From Methanosarcina sp. Ant1 (GTDB taxonomy: Archaea; Halobacteriota; Methanosarcinia; Methanosarcinales; Methanosarcinaceae): a stretch of DNA of 48,578 bases. The stretch covers positions 1-48,578 of the forward strand of contig MDTP02000057.1 in the NCBI GenBank assembly GCA_001714685.2, read 5' to 3'. Below the pieces are notes generated by a model. That model worked only from the letters and a program-made list of their open reading frames with translations, was not told the DNA's origin and made no database searches. Of the stretch, positions 36,499-45,459 are shown piece after piece; position 1 is the first letter of the stretch; each line of letters starts with the position of its first letter. The translations under genes and the position numbers were made by a program.

Positions 36499-36870
36499 TT
36501 AGACATAATATTCAACATAAAAACGGTAAGCAGCCTGAAGTTCTTCCAGCTTTTTGGGCTCCAGCTTAAAGTCGGACTGGCCGGTTTTGTAAACCTTTTT
36601 CTCGAAGTTTTTGAAGGTTACTTCGCATTTTATGTTTTCTGGAAGTTTAGCCTCAAAACTGTCACATTTCCTGCATACCTGCCTGATAAGATTTTCTGTC
36701 TCTTCCGGACTGAAGGTCTCTTTACTTTCGGGGCTGTAGTTTACCTCAACTACCAGTTCTTCCTTGCTCTGTAAATCTGCCCAGAAGCCGGAAAGTTCAG
36801 TCCCATCTATTTTGTAATCCTGAAGCTCGAAACTTCTCGTTATTGTGTTCTTGATCTTACCCTCCTCCAT
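36499..36870 (-). CDS. 123-residue hypothetical protein, probably from a leaderless transcript
   Basis: This soluble, acidic protein is not recognised. It starts MEEGKIKNTITRSFELQDYK and has one CxxC (VCRKCDSFEA) near residue 67 and a Lys-rich amphipathic C-terminal third (FKLEPKKLEELQAAYRFYVE). Beta strands are likely in the first two thirds. A strong TATA box lies about 20-30 bases before the ATG and no upstream ribosome site exists, so translation probably begins at the mRNA 5' end. Codon use looks ordinary and the gene ends in TAA. Confidence 0.7.
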   Translation of the reverse strand: MEEGKIKNTITRSFELQDYKIDGTELSGFWADLQSKEELVVEVNYSPESKETFSPEETENLIRQVCRKCDSFEAKLPENIKCEVTFKNFEKKVYKTGQSDFKLEPKKLEELQAAYRFYVEYYV

Positions 36871-36890
36871 ATATTTAGTTTAAAGAGTAG

Positions 36891-36901
36891 ATATATATAA
36901 A
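36891..36901 (-). promoter_or_regulatory. TATA box for the 123-residue protein gene
   Basis: TTTATATATAT on the minus strand ends 20 bases before the ATG, so the expected start site (about 25 bases downstream) falls at or next to the start codon. This implies a leaderless mRNA. Confidence 0.6.
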
Positions 36902-37047
36902 CTATCTTAAAAGCAACGGAAATTACTACTAAGGGGTCTGGAGTTTGGACACACCTTGAGATAACACAGGCGCTTTTTGTACAATATTCAACGTTTTCCC
37001 CTCTTTTTTCAATTTAAAGATCTTAAATACTTCTTTTTGTCATCTTT

Positions 37048-38769
37048 TTACCCTAAAATTGAATTGTCGGACAGCCTGTTTAGGGCGGGGTGACAGCACG
37101 CAATTTGATCCATTTCTGTTACTGTGAACCTTATAGTGAATTCTGCCCCATTGTTCCTTTTCAGTTTAAGTTCCCCATCTAACTGGTCTACAAGGGAAGC
37201 TATCAGCTGAAACCCAAGAGTCTCAAGATTTTCCAAATCAAGACTTTCAGGTATACCTATCCCATCATCTGAAACTGTGAGAATGAAACTGATACTCTTA
37301 CAGCATTCGCCTTTGCCGTCTTCTATGCTGTTTATACATTCTCCGTTTTCTTCTCTACGGAGTTTGATTCTGATTTCTCCTCCGTCCCTCCCCTGAAATG
37401 CATGTTTGAGGGAGTTGGAAACGAGTTCGTTAATAATTATCCCCAACGGGACTACAGTATCCATATTAAAGGATGCATTTTCTTCCAGATCCACGTACAG
37501 ACGGATATTTTGACTACTAAGACTGTAAGTCTGGAAAAGGTTTTCAGCTAATTTTTGAAGGTATGCCGAAAAGTCCAATGTATCGGTTTCTTCCCCTTTA
37601 TAGAGTTCTTCATGGATAAGAGACATCGAGAGTACCCGGCTTTGACTTTCCCTGAAAGCCTCTCTAACATTTTCATCCTCGAACTTATCAGCCTGTAGGT
37701 CCAGAAGGGAAGAGATTACTTGCAAGTTGTTCTTGATTCTATGATGGATTTCTTTTTTTCTGGCATCTTCAGCTTTTGCCAGGGATTTTTCCGCATTGAT
37801 TCGCTCAGTAATATCTCTAGCAATAGCTGAGATAGCCACAAGCTCTCCAGATGCGTCAAAAACTGGAGAAAGAGTTACTGAAACATTTATTATTGTACCA
37901 TCCTTTTTTAACCGTGACGTTTCGTAGTGCTGGATCTTTTTTCCCTGTTTAATCTTTTCAGAAAACTGTTTCATTTCCCCTTTAAGATTATCCGGTTCAA
38001 GTATTGATATGTGTTTTCCCAGAATTTCTTCAGCTGAATAACCATGAATCTGCTCTGCTCCCTTATTCCAGCTGATAATAATATCCTCAAGAGACCTAGT
38101 TACAATAGCGTCGTCTGATGATTCCACAGCATTCAACAGTATCTGAATTTTCTCTTCTGTTTTTTTCCTCTTGGAACTTTCTATATTTTCCCATTTCCCT
38201 TTCCTTTTGATCAAAGCAAAATGGTGGTTGATAATCACGTCGATAATTTTGTTTGCGCCGCACTTGCTGAGAGGGTATGTGCACAGAGCTATCATTCGGT
38301 ATTTATCGATACTAGAATCTATTTTTTTCTCAGAATCAACAAAATCATCCCACTCCTCTGTTTTCAACCAGGAAGTATTCCCTGACAGCCTCAGCCCTTC
38401 ATAGCCACTTTCCAGGGCATGATTGAGTTTTTCAAACCAGCCATTCATGACCCTTTCAGGATTGTAAATGCCTCCATTTACACACCAGAAAATGTAGGAA
38501 ATAATTTCAATTTGCCCTTTCTCCAGGTAAAAGTCAATGTCAGAAACAGCACTTCTCAAGGCTTCTTTTGCCTCTTCTACTTCTAGGGGTTGTGACGTGA
38601 TCCAGAGACAATACTCGTTATTCTCCAACCCTGCTTTAAAGTAAGGAACCAGTATGTCTGCTAAATCCTCTTTTGTCTGGTAGAATTGGCAGAAGTGCGT
38701 TCCCCACGGCACGTCTCCGATAATATCAATACCTGAATTTCTAACGTTTTTCCTCATATGCATCTTCAC
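37048..38769 (-). CDS. MEDS/PAS HisKA_2 sensor kinase with an element-derived C-terminal tail
   Basis: The 573-residue kinase has a MEDS domain (PWGTHFCQFYQTKEDLADIL, residues ~20-195), one PAS domain (~210-325), a HisKA_2 box (KKEIHHRIKNNLQVISSLLD, His 342-343) and an ATPase domain (NELVSNSLKHAFQG, DDGIGIP). It looks like a shortened version of the giant kinase and shares long DNA identity with it in the MEDS and catalytic domains. The C-terminus differs from its paralogues: after FTIRFTVTE it reads MDQIACCHPALNRLSDNSIL-G. The same sequence, as DNA and in the same frame, occurs beside the inverted-repeat element at 48021-48075 (NQIACGHPTLNRLSDNYCQ). No response regulator is adjacent. Confidence 0.93.
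   Translation of the reverse strand: MKMHMRKNVRNSGIDIIGDVPWGTHFCQFYQTKEDLADILVPYFKAGLENNEYCLWITSQPLEVEEAKEALRSAVSDIDFYLEKGQIEIISYIFWCVNGGIYNPERVMNGWFEKLNHALESGYEGLRLSGNTSWLKTEEWDDFVDSEKKIDSSIDKYRMIALCTYPLSKCGANKIIDVIINHHFALIKRKGKWENIESSKRKKTEEKIQILLNAVESSDDAIVTRSLEDIIISWNKGAEQIHGYSAEEILGKHISILEPDNLKGEMKQFSEKIKQGKKIQHYETSRLKKDGTIINVSVTLSPVFDASGELVAISAIARDITERINAEKSLAKAEDARKKEIHHRIKNNLQVISSLLDLQADKFEDENVREAFRESQSRVLSMSLIHEELYKGEETDTLDFSAYLQKLAENLFQTYSLSSQNIRLYVDLEENASFNMDTVVPLGIIINELVSNSLKHAFQGRDGGEIRIKLRREENGECINSIEDGKGECCKSISFILTVSDDGIGIPESLDLENLETLGFQLIASLVDQLDGELKLKRNNGAEFTIRFTVTEMDQIACCHPALNRLSDNSILG
37054..37112 (-). mobile_element. Mobile-element end used as the last codons of the kinase gene
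   Basis: ACAGGCTGTCCGACAATT and the adjoining GCACGCAATTTGA-type flank match 48021-48075 at roughly nine in ten positions. Here the sequence is coding and provides the stop context of the 573-residue kinase. Confidence 0.6.
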
Positions 38770-38837
38770 CTACTTGAGGATACAAAGGCAAAAACTCGCT
38801 GCCTCTTGTGCAGGGCTTCATATCGCCGATAATCTGA

Positions 38838-38987
38838 TTACGAGTTCGCCGAATACTGACATTGTTTTTCATCCAGCTGCTGTTTTTTCAGTTCATTGAG
38901 TTTTTCCATCTCTTCTTCATAATTTAAATTTTTGACAGTCCCTCGTTCTTGTTTGAACGCCAATAAAATCCAATCAAACCAAACCAC
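38838..38987 (-). CDS. Possible 49-residue protein: short hydrophobic segment plus coiled coil
   Basis: GTG, six bases after AAGGTGA, opens a frame beginning VVWFDWILLAFKQERGTVKN. A charged coiled coil (YEEEMEKLNELKKQQLDEKQ) and a TAA stop follow. The ribosome site is good and the frame ends 68 bases upstream of the MEDS kinase on the same strand. A short frame ends 24 bases before it. I do not recognise the family. It could equally be the surviving 3' end of a larger gene. Confidence 0.4.
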   Translation of the reverse strand: MVWFDWILLAFKQERGTVKNLNYEEEMEKLNELKKQQLDEKQCQYSANS

Positions 38988-39011
38988 TGTTTTTCACCTT
39001 GAAACTGTCCA

Positions 39012-39194
39012 TTATCCATTTCCTATTATTCCTTCCGGATACATCTCTTTGAATTTATCAAGCCCTTTGATCTTATCACTTATTTTAGATCCCAGCAGGG
39101 CTTGTCCAAGAACTCCCCATAAGATTATCACTTCATTTTTCTTTGCTTCAAGACCCCTTCCTGAAAAATAAAATCTTTGAGGATACAAAGGCAA
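39012..39194 (-). pseudogene. Probable gene fragment with one membrane segment
   Basis: The frame contains KKNEVIILWGVLGQALLGSK then ISDKIKGLDKFKEMYPEGII, a membrane segment followed by an amphipathic stretch, and looks protein-like. Its first 15 residues run through a repeated segment: 39178-39210 duplicates 38776-38806 (GATACAAAGGCAAAAA, CTCG, TTGCCT). This suggests the 5' part was replaced. The following ORF (38838-38987) begins 24 bases after its stop, so they may be remains of one locus. Confidence 0.35.
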
Positions 39195-39242
39195 AAAACT
39201 CGTTGCCTTAGGGTGTTATAAACACGCTTTGGAATCGATGTA

Positions 39243-39373
39243 CTAAGGAATGATGAAACTATAATTTCAAGTATTTCTGTTACCGATATTGTCTTTGATG
39301 TTTATTTGGGGAAATGGAATTATAGAGCCATTCCCAAAGTGAAAACTTGGAGTTATTTTTTAACCATTCCTAA
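39243..39373. mobile_element. 130-bp MITE, copy 2 of three
   Basis: Flanked by CTAA on both sides (CTAAGGAATG to CATTCCTAA), the same arrangement as copy 3. The interior is about 90% identical to copy 1. It is inserted right after GGAATCGATGTA, which resembles the end of the inverted repeat at 43651-43670. Confidence 0.8.
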
Positions 39374-39961
39374 GTTATATTTATCGAATTTTGAAAAATG
39401 ATTTTATATACATTAATTATATAATGAATATTTTATGGACAATGTCCCATAATTCAGTGACCGTTGAATTATTTGATTGAAACATTAAATTATAGGGTGA
39501 ACTAGGTCTTCAATCAACTCAATAGTTGATATTTTCCGACACCAAGCAGAGGTAGTATTCAAAGATTTGTATTGAGTGTCAACATTCAATAATGTCCTAA
39601 ATTATATCAAATTACTTACGCGAAAATTTGTTTCCAAACAAAAAAGGTCCCCCAATTAAAAATTTCAAGGCACTCATAAAATTCTATATTTTCGAGGCAC
39701 TCATAAAATTCTATATTTAGATGTTTAATCTAGAGCACTTTGTTTGTATAATTTTATCTCTTCGCTTTTTTGTGGGCTGATAATGATTATCAAGTTGAAA
39801 AGTGACTACACCAATAAGAAAAGAATCGATCAAGAATGTGCTTTTTCATTCTAAATATTTTCAGATATTATAATGTACACAAATGTTTAAAAAGTAACTC
39901 CAAATTACTCACTCGAAAAAGCAAGGAACCAGCATTCTTTTCGCTTCTTGTTCAAACGGCA

Positions 39962-42900
39962 TTACTCAAATAATTGTTGCGGGGACGGCGCTGATGCTTG
40001 TTTATTTTTTTCAGTTAAAATGAATCTCATAGTGAACTCTGTCCCATTATTCCTTTTCAGTTCAAGTTCTCCTTCTAACTGATCTACAAGGGTTATTACC
40101 AGCTGAAGCCCAAGGCTATCAAGATCTTCAATATCAAGGTTTTCAGGAATGCCTACGCCGTTATCTGATACGGTCAGGGTAAAACTGGTATTCTTACAGC
40201 CTTCCTTTTTGTATTCTCCGTTTTCTTCTCTACGGAGTTCGATTCGGATTTCTCCCTTATCTCTGCCGGGAAATGCATGTTTGAGGGAATTGGAAACGAG
40301 TTCATTGACAATTATTCCTAAAGGAACGGCATTATCCATATCAAATAATGTATTTTCTTCCAGATCCATGTTCAGGTGGATATTTTTGCTACTAAGTCTG
40401 TAAGTCTGGAAAAGGCTTTCAGCCAACTTTTTAAGGTATTCAGAGAAGTTTAGTGTATCAGTCCCTTCCTCTTCATAGAGTTCTTCGTGGATGAGAGCCA
40501 TAGATACAACCCTACTCTGACTCTCCCTGAAAGCCTCTCTAACATTTTCATCCTCAAACTTATCAGCCTGTAGATCCAGCAGGGAAGAAATTACCTGCAA
40601 ATTGTTCTTGATTCTATGATGGATTTCTTTTTTTCTGGCGGCTTCAGCTTTCGCCAGTGATTTTTCCGCCTTAATTCGCTCAGTGATATCCCTGCCAATG
40701 ATCGAGACAGCAGTTAATTTTCCAGATATGTCAAAAACCGGAGAAAAAGTTAATGAAACATTTATTGACGTACCATCCTTTTTTAACCGCGTAGTTTCGT
40801 AGTTATTAATCTTTATTCCCTGTTTAATCCTGTCAATTAACTTTTTTATTTCACCTTTAAGATTATCCGATTCGAGTATTGATGAATCTTTTCCTATAAT
40901 TTCTTCAGCTGAATAACCATAAATACTCTCTGTCTCTTTATTCCAGCTCGTAACAGTACCGTCAAGAGATGCAGTCACAATAGAATCATGTGATGATTCC
41001 ACAATATTTGCCAGCGTCTGAATATTCTCTTCAGCTCTTTTACGCTCAGTAATGTCCTGAACTATTCCTTTCACTCGAATAGGGATATTTTTCTTATCAA
41101 AAACAACTTCAGCTTGTATATGGACTGTGCGTTCTTCTCCATTAGCCAAGATAATCCTCTGATCAATGCTGTAAGGTTTTCCATTTATAGCTTTCTTAAG
41201 GGCACTATCCACATAGTCTCGATCATCATGATGCACATAACTTAAATATTCTTTGAAAGTTGGCGCTAATTCTTGCGGGTTACGTTTAAAAATACGATAT
41301 AGTTCTTCAGACCAGTATGCTTTATCAGTTGCAATATCACATTCCCAATTTCCAATATGAGCCATTTTTTGAGCTTCAGCAAGACCGCCCTCACTTTCTT
41401 TCAATGAGTTATATGCCTTCTCAAGCTGGGTTGTTCGCTCTTCAACTAGTTTTTCTAAATTTTCATGTGCTTTTTTTAGAGCTTCTTCTGCTTTCTTACG
41501 CTCAGTAATATCACGTGCAGCTGCAAAGATACCAATAACCCTACCATTCTCGTCTCTATAAACTGAAGCATTGTACAAAACAGGAATTATATGTCCTTCC
41601 TTATGCTGAATCTCTAGAGGATAATCCCGAACTTCGCCACTTGTGAATACCTGCTGATAGCCTGTACGGGCTTTCTCAGGCTCAGTGAAGTAATCTGAAA
41701 AATCAGTCCCGATCAAATCATTTCTGGAATATCCAGTAACCTGTTCTGTAGCGCCATTTACATCCGTAATTTTGCCGTCAGGCCCGATGGTTACTAGAGG
41801 ATCCAGACTAGCTTCAATAAGGCTACGATTATAAATATTTGACAACCTAATAGCTTCTTCTACTTTTTTGCGCTTAGTGATATCTATGAATGCAGAAACA
41901 GCCCCGCGTGGATTGCCCTGCTCGTCACGCAGGGGTCTGGCGTTACCCAATACGTGTCGTATATTGCCGTCAGCAGATATGATGTCTAGCTCGCAGTTGT
42001 TTACCTCTATGCCTGCAACCGACATCTGCGACGGCATATCGGTAGCGGGCATCTCCACTCCGTCCTTGAATAACCTGAACATCTCGGGTCTCTCTCCTTC
42101 GGGAGCGGACTTGGAAAAGTTTGTACCCACAGGAATCCGTTGCCATTCGTAGGAGAGACGGTTACCAGTTATTTGAAGCGCTTGGGGATCGTGCGCTATA
42201 TACACGGCGACAGGCACGGCATCCAATACTGCTGCCAGTTCTTCCGAGCGAGCTCTCTCACGTTTCTCGCTCTCCCGCAGCGCGTTAACCAGGGTATCGC
42301 GTTCCGCCAGCGACTGGGCCAGCTTGATATTACTATAGCTTAGCTGCGAGGTCATGTTGGCAAACGTCATAAAGAAAGACATGCCTGTGTCAACAGCTTC
42401 CTTGCTCAACCGTGGAACTTTTTCAAGCGCTGCTATGTATTCCTCCTCATTGAAACCGTATTTTCTAGCCTGGGATCGGAAAAGCTCACAGTCCAGAGGC
42501 TCGTCTTCAAAAAAGAACTGCCCTGCGAAGATATCGCCGACATGCTGGTCACCCACAATTATGGGAGTCACTATGTCCCACATGTTGTTCTTACACTTGT
42601 ATAGCTTAAACTCTCCAGGGGAAACGCCTGCAGATAGCTTTATGTTGCTTTCTACGCAGTGCTTGCAGGTTTCGGGATGAACCCTATGGAATTTGGTACA
42701 GATATCCTGCCATCCAACGCCTACCAGAACATTGCCTTTGAGATCGTTTAGGCCAATGGGAATGTGAACAAGCTTATAAAAATCATCCATGAGGGACTGG
42801 ATCGCCTGGGTATCAATGATGTCGGCAAGCTCCAGGTTAGCCATTTCCCGAACTTCACTTTCCTGAAGGTTAGCCTCAAACTCTTTCTGGTAGCTTAAGT

Positions 42901-43183
42901 CGAATCCAGAAATACACACACATTTTTCTTCGGTTAAGGGGTGAAACACAATTAAGTATACTCTTTTTCCCGCTTTAACTTCCATTTTTTCCGGACTATT
43001 CCGGGAAAGTACTCTTTGCACAAAATCTCCGATACTCGAAGGCAGTTTTTCTCCGACTCCCACACCCCACTCATGCAGTAAGGGCTCACCCGCTTTATTT
43101 GAGTAAAGAACCGTCCCATCCTTTTCCACACGGAGTACAGGATTAGGGTTTGTTGCCGGAAATTGCTCCATCTTTGTTTTCAT
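39962..43183 (-). CDS. PocR/multi-PAS HisKA_2 sensor kinase
   Basis: The 1073-residue soluble kinase starts with a PAS-like region (1-120), then a PocR domain (~128-300) containing FHRVHPETCKHCVESN, VTPIIVGDQHVGDIFAGQFF and the typical C-terminal helix. PocR domains bind small hydrocarbon-type ligands and are coupled to kinases in methanogens. About four PAS domains follow (~325-445, 450-565, 610-725, 730-845), one preceded by a coiled coil. The HisKA_2 box has His 855-856 and the ATPase domain has NELVSNSLKHAFPG and DNGVGIP. The tail EKNKQASAPSPQQLFE is the intact version of the sequence beyond TAG in the giant kinase. It is orphan, with no adjacent regulator. TTATCCTC-rich sequence precedes the ATG. 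Confidence 0.93.
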   Translation of the reverse strand: MKTKMEQFPATNPNPVLRVEKDGTVLYSNKAGEPLLHEWGVGVGEKLPSSIGDFVQRVLSRNSPEKMEVKAGKRVYLIVFHPLTEEKCVCISGFDLSYQKEFEANLQESEVREMANLELADIIDTQAIQSLMDDFYKLVHIPIGLNDLKGNVLVGVGWQDICTKFHRVHPETCKHCVESNIKLSAGVSPGEFKLYKCKNNMWDIVTPIIVGDQHVGDIFAGQFFFEDEPLDCELFRSQARKYGFNEEEYIAALEKVPRLSKEAVDTGMSFFMTFANMTSQLSYSNIKLAQSLAERDTLVNALRESEKRERARSEELAAVLDAVPVAVYIAHDPQALQITGNRLSYEWQRIPVGTNFSKSAPEGERPEMFRLFKDGVEMPATDMPSQMSVAGIEVNNCELDIISADGNIRHVLGNARPLRDEQGNPRGAVSAFIDITKRKKVEEAIRLSNIYNRSLIEASLDPLVTIGPDGKITDVNGATEQVTGYSRNDLIGTDFSDYFTEPEKARTGYQQVFTSGEVRDYPLEIQHKEGHIIPVLYNASVYRDENGRVIGIFAAARDITERKKAEEALKKAHENLEKLVEERTTQLEKAYNSLKESEGGLAEAQKMAHIGNWECDIATDKAYWSEELYRIFKRNPQELAPTFKEYLSYVHHDDRDYVDSALKKAINGKPYSIDQRIILANGEERTVHIQAEVVFDKKNIPIRVKGIVQDITERKRAEENIQTLANIVESSHDSIVTASLDGTVTSWNKETESIYGYSAEEIIGKDSSILESDNLKGEIKKLIDRIKQGIKINNYETTRLKKDGTSINVSLTFSPVFDISGKLTAVSIIGRDITERIKAEKSLAKAEAARKKEIHHRIKNNLQVISSLLDLQADKFEDENVREAFRESQSRVVSMALIHEELYEEEGTDTLNFSEYLKKLAESLFQTYRLSSKNIHLNMDLEENTLFDMDNAVPLGIIVNELVSNSLKHAFPGRDKGEIRIELRREENGEYKKEGCKNTSFTLTVSDNGVGIPENLDIEDLDSLGLQLVITLVDQLEGELELKRNNGTEFTMRFILTEKNKQASAPSPQQLFE

Positions 43184-43392
43184 TTATCCTCTTGAGGCTC
43201 GCCTTCTTTGACGGAGATATACCTATCTTTAATGAGCAGTGTAAATAGATTAAAATTTAAATTGTATATTTTAGTTATTATACTATTTTTTATCTTTGTT
43301 CTGATATATAGGACTATACACATTTGAGGTGAAAAACCATTTGTTACTAAATTGGTCAAATTTGTGCTTTAGACAGTTAAAGGCTAATGATG

Positions 43393-43670
43393 CTAGTGCA
43401 TCGATTCCAAAAAAGGTACCTAATTCGGGGATTATAATAGTTAAGAACGCAAGTACAATGGATCAAAAATGCTTGTTTTATCAAAATGTTATATTTAAAA
43501 CTTTAGTTATAACCACGAAAAACACTGAAGGGCAAGGAAAAAATTCAATCAAGTCATTATAACCCCGGTTAAATACTCATTTGAGACCAACTAAAAGATG
43601 TATTTAACTTGATCCTCCTTGACCCAACTTAAACATGTATTATTGACCTATTTTGGAATCGATGCACTAG
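43393..43670. mobile_element. 278-bp element with 20-bp perfect inverted ends
   Basis: The ends are CTAGTGCATCGATTCCAAAA (43393-43412) and TTTTGGAATCGATGCACTAG (43651-43670), exact reverse complements. The interior is AT-rich and non-coding. A related end (TTTGGAATCGATGTACTA) flanks the MITE at 39243, so at least one other copy or fragment exists. Confidence 0.75.
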
Positions 43671-43977
43671 TTTGAAAAAATTCGTTTAAAGGAAAACAGT
43701 TTTCAAATTACAATTCCGGTTTTCATTTAAGATTTCAATTTCGGTTTTAATTAACCTCTTAATTAAACGGAAAATACCTGAGTTAATGTTAGTATTGATT
43801 TTTATAATATCTAATTAGATTATTTTATAATATCTGTTTGAGAACGAGTATTGGGGAGTAAAATTAACAAGGGGTTGTACGAAACGTGAGTGAGCTCCTG
43901 TGGTTTCCTGCCTAAAGGGCACATGAATGAGAAGACTTAAGCTAGTGATACCCCTTCAGATTTTAAGTGGTGGAAGT
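43671..43977. other. Leader region of the FAD/Rieske gene
   Basis: About 300 bases with TATA-like tracts (TTTATAATATC, TTTTATAATATC) near 43801-43833 that can serve as promoter for the downstream gene. GGTGGA lies immediately before the ATG at 43978. No other gene is visible. Confidence 0.45.
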
Positions 43978-45459
43978 ATGGCAAACCATATAGAAAGCGA
44001 TAACACCCTGCCTGGAAGGGCAGAGTCTTACTGGATAGCAACCACTCCAAAATCAAACTATCCTCCTCTCTCCGGAGATACCCGAGTGGATGTGGTGATT
44101 CTGGGAGGCGGGATAGTTGGGATCACTTCAGCCTTTCTTTTAAAACAAGCGGGAGTGTCCGTTGCAGTAATTGAGGCAGACAGAATCGTAGAAGGGGCTA
44201 CCGGCTATACAACTGCAAAAATTACATCCCAGCATAATCTGATCTATAACAGGCTTATATCGGAGTTAGGTAGAGGAAAGGCGAAACAGTACGCCGAATC
44301 AAATCAGGCAGCAATCGAGAGGATTGAGTATATAGTTCGCTCATGGGACATATCCTGTGACTTTGCCATCAAGCCCTCATACGTCTATGCAGGTTCTGAA
44401 GATTCCGCACAAATGATACTGAACGAGGTTCGGGCAGCCAGGAGCCTTGGGCTTTCAGCCTCATTTGAAGATAACCTGCCGTTGCCTTTTGAAGCATATG
44501 GTGCAGTCCGTTTCAACCACCAGGCACAGTTCCATCCAAGAAAGTACCTTTGCGCCCTTGCCAGGGAAATTCAAGGTGACAGCTCCTATATCTTTGAGAA
44601 AACTCGGGCATTGGGAATCGAAGGGGGAGATCCAGTCTTTGTAAAAACTGATAAGGGAACAGTAAGAGCAGAGAATGTGATTCAGGCAACACACTTCCCG
44701 ATTGTGGATAAACCAGGCGAGTTATTCAAGAAGCTGCACCAATCAATGTCATACGTGCTTGGAGTGCGCATTGAAGAGCCATTCCCGGAGGGGATGTTCA
44801 TAAATGCGGAAAGTCCTTCCAGATCCCTCCGCTCGCAGCCTGCAGACGGGGGCGAACTGGTACTTGTAGTTGGAGATGGGCATCCCACAGGAAATGGAGT
44901 ACCTACAAAGGAACACTACAGGCACCTTGAGGAATGGGCAAGATCGATTTACACTGTACGTTCCATTGATAACCATTGGTCAACGCAGGATGTCATGTCT
45001 AATGACGGCGTGCCGCTTATGGGCAGGATTACCCCGGATAGTGAACACTCCTATGTGGCAACCGGATTTAATAAGTGGGGCATGACGGCAGGAACTGCTG
45101 CAGCCATGATAATTACGGATACAATTCTTGGCAGAGATAATCCCTGGACTGAAGTATATGATCCATCAAGATCCAAAACTGTCGAGCCATTTCCTATCCG
45201 GGAAGAAGCGTCCCGACTTGCTCTTGGGGAGGGTGCTATTATTGAAATGGGAGGAAAAAAAGTGGCAGCATATAAAGATCCGCAGGGAACGCTCTATACC
45301 CTCGACCCCTCATGCAGGCATATGGGGTGTTTTGTTTCCTGGAATGATGCTGAAAAGACCTGGGATTGCCCATGTCATGGTTCCCGCTACAACGTTCGAG
45401 GAGAAGTGATTCAAAGTCCTGCTGTTTATGGACTTCTGGAGAAGAAAGTAAAGGATTAA
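43978..45459 (+). CDS. FAD-dependent oxidoreductase (DAO type) fused to a C-terminal Rieske domain
   Basis: The 493-residue protein has an N-terminal FAD-binding DAO fold (VDVVILGGGIVGITSAFLLK, then GVSVAVIEADRI) with GATGYTTAKITSQHNLIY, and SYVATGFNKWGMTAGTAAAM closing the FAD site. Residues ~405-493 form a Rieske domain with ligands C-x-H (CRHMGCF) and C-x2-H (CPCHGSRYN), so it should hold a 2Fe-2S cluster. The combination is that of a flavin amine or glycine oxidase-like enzyme with an attached electron carrier; the substrate is not evident. I choose the ATG at 43978, directly after GGTGGAAGT. An ATG 17 codons earlier would add an unconvincing extension. It is monocistronic. Confidence 0.9.
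   Translation: MANHIESDNTLPGRAESYWIATTPKSNYPPLSGDTRVDVVILGGGIVGITSAFLLKQAGVSVAVIEADRIVEGATGYTTAKITSQHNLIYNRLISELGRGKAKQYAESNQAAIERIEYIVRSWDISCDFAIKPSYVYAGSEDSAQMILNEVRAARSLGLSASFEDNLPLPFEAYGAVRFNHQAQFHPRKYLCALAREIQGDSSYIFEKTRALGIEGGDPVFVKTDKGTVRAENVIQATHFPIVDKPGELFKKLHQSMSYVLGVRIEEPFPEGMFINAESPSRSLRSQPADGGELVLVVGDGHPTGNGVPTKEHYRHLEEWARSIYTVRSIDNHWSTQDVMSNDGVPLMGRITPDSEHSYVATGFNKWGMTAGTAAAMIITDTILGRDNPWTEVYDPSRSKTVEPFPIREEASRLALGEGAIIEMGGKKVAAYKDPQGTLYTLDPSCRHMGCFVSWNDAEKTWDCPCHGSRYNVRGEVIQSPAVYGLLEKKVKD

Larger units (their letters stand above)
38770..39961. other. 1.2-kb inter-kinase region of relics and repeats
   Basis: Besides two doubtful short frames (38838-38987, 39012-39194), it contains a direct repeat (38776-38806 and 39178-39210), the second 130-bp MITE copy (39243-39373) and a 27-bp tandem duplication AGGCACTCATAAAATTCTAT (39668 and 39695). 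It lies upstream of the MEDS kinase and beyond the 3' end of the PocR kinase. Confidence 0.6.
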
